A DNA stretch of 64,000 nucleotides from Pedobacter heparinus DSM 2366 (GTDB lineage Bacteria > Bacteroidota > Bacteroidia > Sphingobacteriales > Sphingobacteriaceae). How positions within the stretch are numbered: position 1 is the first letter of the stretch; each line of letters starts with the position of its first letter. The stretch is from assembly GCF_000023825.1 (NCBI RefSeq), contig NC_013061.1:682001-746000 (forward strand), read 5' to 3'. Below the pieces are notes generated by a model that saw only the letters and a list, made by a program, of their open reading frames with translations, searched no databases and was not told the origin of the DNA. The position numbers and the translations under genes were made by a program. Of the stretch, positions 17,005 to 25,513 are shown piece after piece.

Positions 17005-20000
17005 CTATTGCCCCTGTGAGAAATACATTGAGAACCTGGCTTCCATTCCTTCAAACTGACGGGTTAAGCTTTCACTCAGTTTTGTCTGCTTATACTGGGC
17101 AGTAGTTCTGGCCATCTGGTTCAGGAAGGATAATCCGAGCTGAACATTCTGATTGCCTATAAACCTCCGCTTGCTTTCAGAAACATCGGCCAGATAGGTC
17201 AGTTCTTTCTGGATATAAGCGGCCGATTTTTCAATTAATGCATTTGCCCTTGGTGCTTCGTTAAGCAGGTAAAGGTTTTCAGCCATAAAATAAGTGCCCA
17301 TCATAGAACGCATGCCATAAAATCTTTCCGGCATTACTTCAAAATAACGGTTTACAACTTTCTTTGCATCTGCTGTTTTACCTTCTTTAATTAAACCGGT
17401 AATGGTATTGTTGAATACATTGGTAAAGATCGAGATGTCATCAGAAGATTGTGGATCAAGATATTTTGCATTTTTTACATTGCCCCAAACAAATTTGTCC
17501 ATTACATTTTTATAAAGTACAGGGGTATTGATCAGTTCTGATCTGTTTGCCGCTGTATCAGGTTTTAAAGGAAGCAGGCGCAGGGCAAGACCTTCATTAT
17601 ATAAATACTGGTCCAGGCCATTGTATTGGTCTGAAGGCACCGTGCTGGCAAAGTAAACAGGCCTTTTCCAGTCATTATGCACCAAAATATCAATCATGGC
17701 CAATGTACCTTTGGTTACATAGTTTTTGTTAAAGGTCCATTCCAGTGCCGGTGCGATTTTACTGGAGTCGGTAGCGCTTACCACGCCATTTTTAAGTACA
17801 TCAGCACGGTTTACAGTAAGTTTGAAGTTTTTGGTAGGGATGAAGTTTTCCTTGCTGCCATCCTGCAGTGGTAATTTATCTTCCGGATCATCTGATAAAA
17901 GGATGGCAAGGATATTACTTAATTCTACAGGGCCGGCAACTTTGTAATCCTGATAATACATCACATCTCTTACGCCCTGCACATATTGCTCAGGCTTCAT
18001 GGATATAGGTAAAGGAGCCGACTCATTTTGTTTATGCCGCATACCATTGATGTACCAGTCGGTATCAAATAAACTTAAGTTTACCAGGCGGATATCCGGG
18101 CGTATATTTTCTACCTCCTGGGCATACCATAAAGGATAGGTATCATTGTCGCCATAAGTGAAAAGAATTGCATTTGGGGCACACGACTGCAGATAATCGA
18201 CTGCAATGTCATGGGCTACCATTTTGGTTGAACGGTCATGATCATCCCATCCCTGGGCCGCCATGATCACGGGTGCTGCAAATAAACCCGCTACGGTAGC
18301 CAGAACAGCCCCGGTTGCAGGGCTTAATTTTTTGAACAACCATTCCCTTATGGCCAGTACACCCAAACCTACCCAAATGGCAAAGGCGTAAAAAGAGCCT
18401 GCATAAGCATAGTCCCTTTCTCTCGGTTCCATTGGTTTTTGGTTAAGGTAAAGTACAATGGCCAGTCCTGTAAAGAAGAACAGGAGGGCTACTATTCCGG
18501 CATCTTTCTGGTTGCGTTTAAAATGCCATATGGCACCCAATAACCCCAGTATTAATGGTAAAAAGAAGAAGCGGTTATAAGCATTACTGTCAGTTATAGA
18601 AGGGGGCAGGTTTTTCTGATTGCCCAGCATTAAAGCATCAATAGGTTTTATGCCGCTTAACCATTGTCCTTCATACAGGCTGCCCTGTCCCTGATCGTCA
18701 TTTTGTCTGCCTACAAAATTCCACATAAAATACCGCATGTACATCTGACCTATCTGGTACTTGAACAGGAATCCAATATTGTCAAACAGATTAGGGAAAT
18801 GATCATCACTAAAGCCCATCATGTCTTTATAATAACCTATATGCCGCTGGTCATCACTATACATCCTCGGAAAAGGCGTAGTTCTATCGTACTCATAATC
18901 TGTTTTTCTGCCCGCTGCTTCATACTTCTCGGCACCTTTTCTATATAAAGTTTTGCCTTGTGTAAGGTTAACCTTCTGAGAATTATAGTTAGGGCCAAAC
19001 AACAGGGGCCTGTCGCCATATTGCTCCCGGTTTAAATAGCTCAGGAATGAAAAAGCATTATCAGGATCACTGTTGTTCAGGTTTGGATCAGCTTTGGCCC
19101 GAATGATGATCATGGCAAAAGAGCAGTACCCAAATATGATCAGAACTGTAGAAAGTAAGGCGATATTCAGCACCCTTTTCTGGTGTTTGATAGAATAACG
19201 GATGCCCCATACCAGGCCGCCGATTAGCAGGATGGCAAAGCACATTACCCCGGTACCAAAGCCCATTCCCAAGGTGTTTACAAAGAAAAGATCGAAATAG
19301 GCGCCAAATGAAACCAGGTATTGTATAATTCCGTATTGGATAACAGCAAGTATAAGTATTCCTATAATTCCGGTTTTAATGATGCCGCTGGTAGTTGTTT
19401 TTGATGTCTTTTTGAAATAATAGACAAAAGCAATGGCAGGGATGGTTAGTAAGTTTAACAAGTGAATACCAATGGAAAGCCCCATGATATAGGCAATAAA
19501 CAACAACCATTTGTCGGCACCTTTTTCATTGGCATGGGCTTCCCATTTTAAAATGGCCCAGAAAACTATAGCTGTAAATAAGGATGACAAGGCATACACT
19601 TCAGATTCAACAGCAGAAAACCAGAAACTGTCAGAAAAAGTATAAGCCAATGCACCTACGATTCCTGCACCCATGATAGAGATCATTGTAGATCTGCTGA
19701 TCTCTTCATTTTCTTTAACCAGCAGTTTTTTGGCCAGGGCAGTGATGGTCCAGCATAAAAACAGGATGGTGGCAGCACTGGCTATGGCAGAACCTACGTT
19801 CATAAAATAAGCTACTTTCTGAACATCGCCCAATGCAAACAAAGAAAAGAACCTTTGGATCATTAAAAACAATGGGGCACCGGGCTGATGAACAACCTGC
19901 ATTTTAAAGGCCGAAGCAATGAATTCGCCACAATCCCAAAAACTAACGGAAGGCTCTAATGTTAAAATATAAGTTACAGCGGCTACAAGGAAGCAAAACC

Positions 20001-20034
20001 AGCCGGTAAGATTATTGATTTTTGAATAATTCAT
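17005..20034 (-). CDS. DUF2723 membrane protein, GT-C-type (TMEM260-like) glycosyltransferase
   Basis: 1009 residues. The N-terminal two thirds carry about a dozen hydrophobic helices; the first loop has WDCGEF (Asp34, Glu37), the acidic motif expected of GT-C enzymes, in SVSFWDCGEFIASAFKMQ. A second membrane block at about 475-610 and a soluble C-terminal part, helical and TPR-like, follow. DUF2723 is common in Bacteroidota; its human relative TMEM260 is known as a protein O-mannosyltransferase. A role in glycosylating exported proteins with a lipid-linked sugar is therefore likely but not proven here. It converges on accA across the repeat pair and has no same-strand partner nearby. Confidence 0.8.
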   Translation of the reverse strand: MNYSKINNLTGWFCFLVAAVTYILTLEPSVSFWDCGEFIASAFKMQVVHQPGAPLFLMIQRFFSLFALGDVQKVAYFMNVGSAIASAATILFLCWTITALAKKLLVKENEEISRSTMISIMGAGIVGALAYTFSDSFWFSAVESEVYALSSLFTAIVFWAILKWEAHANEKGADKWLLFIAYIMGLSIGIHLLNLLTIPAIAFVYYFKKTSKTTTSGIIKTGIIGILILAVIQYGIIQYLVSFGAYFDLFFVNTLGMGFGTGVMCFAILLIGGLVWGIRYSIKHQKRVLNIALLSTVLIIFGYCSFAMIIIRAKADPNLNNSDPDNAFSFLSYLNREQYGDRPLLFGPNYNSQKVNLTQGKTLYRKGAEKYEAAGRKTDYEYDRTTPFPRMYSDDQRHIGYYKDMMGFSDDHFPNLFDNIGFLFKYQIGQMYMRYFMWNFVGRQNDDQGQGSLYEGQWLSGIKPIDALMLGNQKNLPPSITDSNAYNRFFFLPLILGLLGAIWHFKRNQKDAGIVALLFFFTGLAIVLYLNQKPMEPRERDYAYAGSFYAFAIWVGLGVLAIREWLFKKLSPATGAVLATVAGLFAAPVIMAAQGWDDHDRSTKMVAHDIAVDYLQSCAPNAILFTYGDNDTYPLWYAQEVENIRPDIRLVNLSLFDTDWYINGMRHKQNESAPLPISMKPEQYVQGVRDVMYYQDYKVAGPVELSNILAILLSDDPEDKLPLQDGSKENFIPTKNFKLTVNRADVLKNGVVSATDSSKIAPALEWTFNKNYVTKGTLAMIDILVHNDWKRPVYFASTVPSDQYNGLDQYLYNEGLALRLLPLKPDTAANRSELINTPVLYKNVMDKFVWGNVKNAKYLDPQSSDDISIFTNVFNNTITGLIKEGKTADAKKVVNRYFEVMPERFYGMRSMMGTYFMAENLYLLNEAPRANALIEKSAAYIQKELTYLADVSESKRRFIGNQNVQLGLSFLNQMARTTAQYKQTKLSESLTRQFEGMEARFSMYFSQGQ

Positions 20035-20594
20035 TTCTTTATTGAATAGTTAATGTTCTGTTGAGGCGATTAAAATGCAGCCGAAAATAAAGAATAAGAT
20101 TGAGAATAGCACAATTTAAGCTTAGTTTAACATTTTTAATAGCCATGTATAACTTATTGTTACAAAAACTTGCTGTTTGGGCTTGGGCTGGATAAGGTTT
20201 GAAAAAGGATTTGGTTGGGCTTTGTTCGGAAAACAGGTACCTTTTTCCGAAGCCACCTGCACGCAATCCCGAATCAAACCTTAATCTGGTGTATGCTGTC
20301 TGTGCAGATAGCCGAATGGAAGCCGTGTGCCTGGCTTTCTTGAGCTATGATCCAAACATGATAACAAAATGGAATAATATTGCTGTAATCCGGCTTTTGT
20401 CTTGTCCGAGCAAGAGGATAGCAAGACAAAAGCAAGAGGAAAGCAAGAGAAAAGCAAGACAATTTTATAAAGGTGTCTTATTCATATATAGATTAACGAT
20501 GTTTTTTTGCTGCAATCAAATTGCTCATTTTAAAGACTTTATTTTACGCCCGAATAAAAAGCTTAAAAATATTTTATTTTTTTTCCGATGGCGC
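20035..20594. other. Long gene-free region upstream of the DUF2723 gene and tRNA-Gln
   Basis: About 560 bases without a convincing gene. Visible structure: a near-palindrome with one bulge at 20225-20251 (around AGGTACCT), a 12-bp inverted repeat (20393-20404 with 20422-20433), and an 11-bp tandem iteron array at 20409-20463. The region must hold the promoter of the minus-strand DUF2723 gene, but I see no clear TAnnTTTG element for it. Confidence 0.6.
20409..20463. repeat. Five tandem 11-bp iterons
   Basis: AGCAAGA begins at 20409, 20420, 20431, 20442 and 20453, an exact 11-bp period over five copies; each copy ends in a variable four-base tail (ggat, caaa, ggaa, gaaa, caat). A period of 11 is not a codon multiple but is close to one DNA helical turn. 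A reverse-complement copy of one junction (GCTTTTGTCTTG) lies just upstream at 20393-20404. Confidence 0.85.
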
Positions 20595-20624
20595 TTGCAA
20601 AAACGAAAAATCTGCGTAGATTTG
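20595..20624 (+). promoter_or_regulatory. Promoter of tRNA-Gln
   Basis: TTG at 20595-20597 and TAGATTTG at 20617-20624 are separated by 19 bases, an exact match to the Bacteroidota sigma-A consensus (TTG, N17-23, TAnnTTTG). The predicted start of transcription is near 20630, about 32 bases before the tRNA. Confidence 0.7.
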
Positions 20625-20661
20625 CATTCCATTTCAAAGGAAGCCTTTTAAAATGGAAGAT

Positions 20662-20732
20662 TGTCCGATAGTATAAGGGTAGTACAACGGTTTTTGGTAC
20701 CGTTTGTCTTGGTTCGAATCCAGGTCGGACAA
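20662..20732 (+). tRNA. tRNA-Gln (anticodon TTG)
   Basis: 71 bases fold as a full cloverleaf: acceptor stem TGTCCGA/TCGGACA (7 bp), D stem GTA/TAC, anticodon stem ACGGT/ACCGT with loop TTTTGGT (anticodon TTG, reading CAA and CAG), T arm CTTGG-TTCGAAT-CCAGG and discriminator A. CCA is not encoded (ACT follows). A terminator lies 11 bases downstream. Confidence 0.96.
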
Positions 20733-20742
20733 CTAACAATAT

Positions 20743-20779
20743 TCGGATTGTGGGTTTTATTCACAATCCGATTTTTTTT
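20743..20779 (+). terminator. Intrinsic terminator of tRNA-Gln
   Basis: A 10-bp stem, 20743-20752 with 20762-20771 (TCGGATTGTG/CACAATCCGA), a 9-base loop, then eight T. It is a textbook intrinsic terminator, separating tRNA-Gln from prs. Confidence 0.9.
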
Positions 20780-20804
20780 AACCAGCATTGATATACCTTT
20801 AATC

Positions 20805-21746
20805 ATGCCATTGCAATTTAATCCAGTTAAGCTTTTTGCCGGTACCGGTACTAAAGAATTAGCAATAAAAATTGCCGAACATTACGGCAAGCCATTAGGC
20901 GTTGTAACCCTGAACAAGTTTAGCGATGGTGAGTTTCAGCCTTCTTACGATGAAACGGTGCGTGGTTGTGATGTTTTTTTAATCAATTCTACTTATCAGC
21001 CTAATGACAATTTGATGGAGCTTTTGTTAATGGTTGATGCTGCAAAGCGGGCATCAGCACATTACATTACTGCGGTTGTTCCTTATTATGGTTTGGCAAG
21101 ACAGGACAGAAAAGATAAGCCAAGGGTGGCAATCGGGGCCAAGCTGGTGGCTAATTTATTAAAATCGGCAGGAATACACCGGATCATGACGATGGATCTT
21201 CATGCTGCCCAGATACAGGGATTTTTTGATATTCCGGTAGATCACCTGGACGGTTCTGTCATATTTGTACCTTATATAAAAAGTTTAGGACTGGAAAACC
21301 TGACCATTGCTTCACCAGATATGGGGGGCTCTTACAGGGCACGTACTTTTGCAAAATTCTTTAATGCAGAAGTGGTAATTTGTGATAAAAGGCGTAAACG
21401 TGCCAATGAAATAGAATCGATGTCTATCATTGGTGATGTTGCCGGTCTGGATGTAGTGCTGATTGATGATATATGCGATACTGCTGGTACTTTGGCCAAG
21501 GCTGCAGCTTTAATTATGGAAAAAGGGGCCAACAGTGTAAGAGCGGTTTGTACACACCCGGTATTGTCTGGTAAAGCGTATGAAACAATAGAGCATTCTA
21601 TGCTGACCGAGCTGATTGTGACAGATACTATTCCATTGAAACAACAGAGCCCTAAAATAAGGGTTTTGAGTACAGCACCTTTGTTTGCAAAGGCAATTGC
21701 CAATGTAAATGAACATGGGTCTATCAGCGACCTGTTTAATGTTTAA
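20805..21746 (+). CDS. prs: Ribose-phosphate pyrophosphokinase
   Basis: 313 residues from ATG 20805; the open frame extends upstream into the tRNA and its terminator, so earlier starts are rejected. It makes PRPP from ribose-5-phosphate and ATP for nucleotide, His and Trp synthesis. Family blocks: FAGTGTKELA near the N-terminus, the FSDGEFQPSYDETVRG flexible-loop region, YYGLARQDRKDKPR (ATP-binding loop), the MTMDLHAAQIQGFF stretch and the PRPP-binding loop VVLIDDICDTAGTL. It is followed 61 bp later by rplY on the same strand, an arrangement (prs next to rplY/ctc) common in bacteria. Confidence 0.97.
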   Translation: MPLQFNPVKLFAGTGTKELAIKIAEHYGKPLGVVTLNKFSDGEFQPSYDETVRGCDVFLINSTYQPNDNLMELLLMVDAAKRASAHYITAVVPYYGLARQDRKDKPRVAIGAKLVANLLKSAGIHRIMTMDLHAAQIQGFFDIPVDHLDGSVIFVPYIKSLGLENLTIASPDMGGSYRARTFAKFFNAEVVICDKRRKRANEIESMSIIGDVAGLDVVLIDDICDTAGTLAKAAALIMEKGANSVRAVCTHPVLSGKAYETIEHSMLTELIVTDTIPLKQQSPKIRVLSTAPLFAKAIANVNEHGSISDLFNV

Positions 21747-21807
21747 TATTAATAATTATATATAAATGAAGCAATAAAGCTTCAGACAATTAAAGCAAAT
21801 AAAAAAG

Positions 21808-22386
21808 ATGAAAACAATCGCAATTAGCGGTTCTCCAAGAGAGAACGTAGGGAAACGCGATGCTAAAGAGCTTCGCTACGAAGGTAAAGTTCCCGCAGTA
21901 TTGTATGGTGGCAAAGAGCAAGTGCACTTTGCTGTAGTAATCGCAGATTTAAGGGATGCTATTTACACTCCGGAAGCGAATTTTGTAGAAATTGCCATCA
22001 ATGGCAATAAAATTAAAGCAATCATTAAAGAATTGCAATTTCACCCATTAACAGATGTATTGTTACACGTAGATTTTCTTCAGTTGTTTGACGATAAGGA
22101 AATCTTAATGGAAATCCCTGTTAAATTGACCGGTACTTCTCCAGGTGTTAAAATGGGTGGTAAACTGGTTCAGAAATTACGTAAACTTCGTGTTAAGGCT
22201 TTCCCTAAAGATATGCCTCAGGCTGTAGAAGTAAGTATTGCTAAATTAGAAGTTGGTAACCTGTTCCGTGTACGTGATCTTGAGAAAGGCAAATACACAG
22301 TAACCAATACAGGTGAAGATACTATCGTTTCTGTAGGTATGTCAAGAGCATTGAAGCAAGCAGAACAAGAGGCTAACAAAAAATAA
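21808..22386 (+). CDS. rplY: 50S ribosomal protein bL25, long Ctc form
   Basis: 192 residues: an N-terminal 5S-rRNA-binding L25 domain (about 1-90, with GKRDAKELRYEGKVPAVLYGG) and the C-terminal TL5/Ctc beta domain (about 95-180). It binds 5S rRNA at the central protuberance; the Ctc form is stress-linked in some bacteria. It follows prs and ends before a strong terminator. Confidence 0.95.
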   Translation: MKTIAISGSPRENVGKRDAKELRYEGKVPAVLYGGKEQVHFAVVIADLRDAIYTPEANFVEIAINGNKIKAIIKELQFHPLTDVLLHVDFLQLFDDKEILMEIPVKLTGTSPGVKMGGKLVQKLRKLRVKAFPKDMPQAVEVSIAKLEVGNLFRVRDLEKGKYTVTNTGEDTIVSVGMSRALKQAEQEANKK

Positions 22387-22403
22387 TCAGTTTAGCTTGA
22401 AAT

Positions 22404-22437
22404 AAAAAGCAGCACCCAATCGGTGCTGCTTTTTTTA
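22404..22437 (+). terminator. Intrinsic terminator after rplY
   Basis: A 13-bp stem (22404-22416 with 22422-22434; core GCAGCACC/GGTGCTGC) with 5-base loop CAATC and a continuing T-run, 18 bases after the rplY stop. Confidence 0.92.
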
Positions 22438-22476
22438 TGGATTCATTTCGGTGAACGCTGATGTCGTGTAAACTAT

Positions 22477-22484
22477 TATCTTTG
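22477..22484 (+). promoter_or_regulatory. Minus-7 element before pth
   Basis: TATCTTTG fits TAnnTTTG and is followed by CAGG; the ATG of pth is 39 bases downstream. I see no clear TTG element at the expected distance, so this is a partial promoter match. Confidence 0.45.
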
Positions 22485-22522
22485 CAGGTAATGAACAGGG
22501 CTGATCAAAAGATAATTTAAAG

Positions 22523-23083
22523 ATGAAGTACTTAATTGTAGGTTTAGGAAATATTGGCCCCGAGTATGCCTGTACACGTCATAATATCGGTTTTATGATA
22601 GCAGACGAGCTGGTGAAACAACAGGAAGGTACATTTACCAATACCCGGCTGGCTTATTATGCTGAAATTGGTTTTAAAGGCAGAAAGCTGCATGTAATTA
22701 AGCCCACTACTTATATGAACCTGAGTGGAAAGGCCGTAAATTATTATATGCAGGAATTGCGTATCCCGCTGGAAAACGTACTGGTTATTGTAGATGACCT
22801 TGCTTTACCATTGGGTAAGCTGCGCCTGAAATTGCAGGGCAGCAGTGCAGGACACAATGGGTTAAAAAGTATAGAAGGACTTTGTGGCGGGCAAGGGTAT
22901 CCACGTTTGCGGTTTGGCATCAGTGATAATTTCCCGAAGGGCAGACAGGTAGATTATGTGCTGGCACCCTTTGATAAAGATGAGTTACCCGAACTGCCAG
23001 GACTGATAGATAAGAGCACCGAACTGATCAAAAGCTTTGTAACCGTAGGCCCTGCCAAAACGATGACGGCCTTTAACCAATAG
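22523..23083 (+). CDS. pth: Peptidyl-tRNA hydrolase
   Basis: 186 residues. It frees tRNA from peptidyl-tRNA dropped by ribosomes. Catalytic and binding motifs are all present: VGLGNIGPEYACTRHNIGF (Asn and catalytic His), KPTTYMNLSGKAV, IVDDLALPLGKLRLK (Asp) and GSSAGHNGLKSI. It is the last plus-strand gene before the signalling cluster; its 3' end overlaps the end of the convergent kinase gene by 11 bp (23073-23083). Confidence 0.96.
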   Translation: MKYLIVGLGNIGPEYACTRHNIGFMIADELVKQQEGTFTNTRLAYYAEIGFKGRKLHVIKPTTYMNLSGKAVNYYMQELRIPLENVLVIVDDLALPLGKLRLKLQGSSAGHNGLKSIEGLCGGQGYPRLRFGISDNFPKGRQVDYVLAPFDKDELPELPGLIDKSTELIKSFVTVGPAKTMTAFNQ

Positions 23084-24659
23084 TATATTCCTGTATTTTT
23101 TTGTACAGTACAGCCGGTTCAAATGGTTTGCTGATCACATCATTGGCGCCGGCCGCTATTGCTGTTTCTTTATCGGTGTCGAGTACTGCCGCTGAAAATG
23201 TGATGATGGGAATATTTTCCTTTCCGGGAGCATAACCTTCCCTGATCAATCGGATGGCTTCCAGCCCGTTCATCACAGGCATAAAAGTATCCATTAAAAT
23301 GAGGTCGTAATGCTTTTCCCTGAGCTTGTCTAGGGCTTGCTGTCCGTTTTCTACCACTTCCAATTGTACCTCCCAGTTCTGCAGGATTTTAATGATCAGG
23401 AATTTATTAATGGGATTGTCTTCCGCTACAAGAATATTTAAATTTTTAAATGGCATCAGTTTTTCTTCCAGTTGTTTTTCGGGTACATCAGCGTCTTTTA
23501 ATACTTCATACCAGTTGCTGAAACTAAAAGTACTGCCAATATTTTCTTCACTTATGACTTCGAGCGTACCTCCTTTTAATTTGGCCAGATTTTTAACTAT
23601 AGATAAACCCAGGCCTGTACCACCAAATTTAATGGTAGTCTGCTCATCTGCCTGTTCAAAGGTTTCGAAAATTTTGTCAATATTCTCTTTGGCTATCCCT
23701 ATGCCGGTATCTGCAACAGAAAACCGGAGTTGAAGGTTGTTTCCCTTTCTGTTCAGTATCTCAACCTTTAAGGTTACACTACCCTGGTGGGTAAACTTAA
23801 TGGCATTTCCGATTAGGTTCATCAGGATCTGGTTGAGGCGGAGGGAATCGGCCAGGATCATTTTTGGCAGTTCAGAATCGAGCGCCAGCTTAAGGTCGAG
23901 TTTCTTTTCGATAGATGGGATCCGGAGCAGATCTACCACCGATTCACATATTTTAATGATATCGGTTGCAGTACGGTTGATCTTGAACTTACCCGATTCA
24001 ATTTTTGACAGGTCGAGTACATCATTGATTACGCCCAGTAATGAGTTGGACGAAATTTCAAGCAGGTTAACCATCTCCCTTTGTTCATCTGTCAGCTCCG
24101 TCTTCTTTAAAAGCTGTGCAATACCGATGATTCCATTGATTGGGGTCCGGATCTCATGGCTCATATTGGCCAAAAAATTATCCTTAATTCTTTTACCTGT
24201 TTCGGCAAGTTCTTTGGCCTTGATCAGTTCTTTCTGATAAGCTTCAAGCTCTTTGTTCTTCTTTTTTACTTCTCTTTGGTTTCTGATAAACTGGATAAAA
24301 GAATCCACTTTTGCTGCTGTAACATAAGGGTCGAGGGGTTTATACAGGTAATCAACCGCCCCGGTGCTTAGCCCTTTAACGGCATATTTGGTTTCTTTGG
24401 ATATGGCAGTAACAAATATGATCAGGATCTCTTTGGTCCTGGGATTGCTTTTTAATATTTCTACCAGTTCAAATCCATCCATTTCCGGCATTTGAACATC
24501 AATCATGGCAATGGCAATATCCATTTCCCAGGATAAGCGGAGCGCTTCATTGGGATTGGTGGTGCTGATGATATTGATGTCATTTCTTTGCAGCAATGCT
24601 TCGAGGGCAATAATATTTTCGGGTCTGTCATCAACAATTAATATGTTAATTTTTTCCAT
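23073..24659 (-). CDS. Hybrid histidine kinase REC-HisKA-HATPase-REC, soluble
   Basis: 528 residues, without membrane segments. Domain order: receiver (1-125, phospho-acceptor Asp54 in AMIDVQMPEMDG, Lys107), coiled coil (128-160), HisKA (NFLANMSHEIRTP, His168), HATPase (Asn285 in GNAIKF, DTGIGI at 317-322, GGTGLGLSI at 347) and a second receiver (about 406-525, Asp457 in LMDTFMPVMNG). The kinase may be controlled by phosphorylation of its own N-terminal receiver. It is the last gene of a three-gene minus-strand unit with CheR and a large hybrid kinase (28 bp after CheR). Output target unknown. Confidence 0.9.
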   Translation of the reverse strand: MEKINILIVDDRPENIIALEALLQRNDINIISTTNPNEALRLSWEMDIAIAMIDVQMPEMDGFELVEILKSNPRTKEILIIFVTAISKETKYAVKGLSTGAVDYLYKPLDPYVTAAKVDSFIQFIRNQREVKKKNKELEAYQKELIKAKELAETGKRIKDNFLANMSHEIRTPINGIIGIAQLLKKTELTDEQREMVNLLEISSNSLLGVINDVLDLSKIESGKFKINRTATDIIKICESVVDLLRIPSIEKKLDLKLALDSELPKMILADSLRLNQILMNLIGNAIKFTHQGSVTLKVEILNRKGNNLQLRFSVADTGIGIAKENIDKIFETFEQADEQTTIKFGGTGLGLSIVKNLAKLKGGTLEVISEENIGSTFSFSNWYEVLKDADVPEKQLEEKLMPFKNLNILVAEDNPINKFLIIKILQNWEVQLEVVENGQQALDKLREKHYDLILMDTFMPVMNGLEAIRLIREGYAPGKENIPIITFSAAVLDTDKETAIAAGANDVISKPFEPAVLYKKIQEYTIG

Positions 24660-24687
24660 GTTTTTGTTCTTGATATGATTTAAGCCT

Positions 24688-25512
24688 CTAAGCTATTTTC
24701 TGATAAATGTTATTTTTTTTGTCTATTATTTTAAAGCGCCCCAGCTCTGTGCTCCTCAATGTTTCTTTTGAACCTAAACATAAAAAACCAAAATTAGCCA
24801 AACTATTGTAAAATAATTCAATTACCTTTTTTTGAAGTTCTGTATTGAAGTAGATCATTACATTGCGGCAGGAGATGAGTTGAAATTCATTGAATACACC
24901 ATCTGAGGCTAAGTTATGTACAGAGAAGAGCACGTTCTTTTTTAAGGAATGGTTGATGGAGGCTGCGTCGTATTTTGCCGTATAATAGTTTGACAAGGTA
25001 TTTGTTGTTCCCGTTTTTTGAAAATTTTCCGAGTATTGCTTCATTTTCTGTAAATCATAGATGCCTGTTTTTGCATGTTCCAGCACATCAGCATTGATGT
25101 CGGTACCATAGAAGAAGCACCTCTCGTATAGGTTTTCTTCGGAAAAAAGTATGGCAAAAGAATAAAGTTCTTCACCGCTGGAACAACCTGCATTCCATAT
25201 TTTAATGCGTTGATAGGATTTGAGATAGGGGATGATGTTAAGGCTTACAGATTGGTAAAATGCAGGGTCTCTGAACATTTCGGTCACATTCACCGTTACC
25301 TCAATTAAAAAAGATTCAAAGTAATCCTGATCGTTGGTTAGCAGTATACGAAGATCAAAAAGGCTAAGTCGCTGCAACTGCATAATTCTGCTTACCCTTC
25401 TTTTTAAGGATGCTGCAGAATAATCGCCAAAGTCAAATCCATGAATGTTTTTGATGAGCGCGACCAGGTTACCCAGTTCCTCATAAGTGATGATGTCAGT
25501 TTCTTTATGCAT
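24688..25512 (-). CDS. CheR-type SAM-dependent protein-glutamate methyltransferase
   Basis: 274 residues with the CheR layout: a helical N-terminal domain (1-75), then the SAM-binding domain. Signatures are VTVNVTEMFRDP, IWNAGCSSGEELYSFA (SAM loop), YGTDINADVLEHAK and LISCRNVMIYF. CheR methylates glutamates on chemoreceptors, but no receptor, CheB or CheA/CheW gene is in the window. It starts one base after the stop of the large hybrid kinase, so the kinase or a partner may be its target; this is inference. Similar CheR/hybrid-kinase groupings are frequent in Bacteroidota. Symbol not given because a chemotaxis role is doubtful. Confidence 0.88.
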   Translation of the reverse strand: MHKETDIITYEELGNLVALIKNIHGFDFGDYSAASLKRRVSRIMQLQRLSLFDLRILLTNDQDYFESFLIEVTVNVTEMFRDPAFYQSVSLNIIPYLKSYQRIKIWNAGCSSGEELYSFAILFSEENLYERCFFYGTDINADVLEHAKTGIYDLQKMKQYSENFQKTGTTNTLSNYYTAKYDAASINHSLKKNVLFSVHNLASDGVFNEFQLISCRNVMIYFNTELQKKVIELFYNSLANFGFLCLGSKETLRSTELGRFKIIDKKNNIYQKIA

Positions 25513-25513
25513 A

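Noticed and set aside
20409..20463. CRISPR array
   Set aside because: Repeats are 11 bp with four-base variable tails and no spacers or cas genes.
20199..20651. 150-codon open frame upstream of tRNA-Gln
   Set aside because: It begins with TTG, runs through the 11-bp iterons and the tRNA promoter, has no family pattern and a composition (Lys/Arg/Phe from AT-rich DNA) typical of non-coding sequence.
20661..20804. Longer prs reading frame starting inside the tRNA
   Set aside because: The extra 48 codons would be tRNA and terminator sequence; family similarity begins at ATG 20805.
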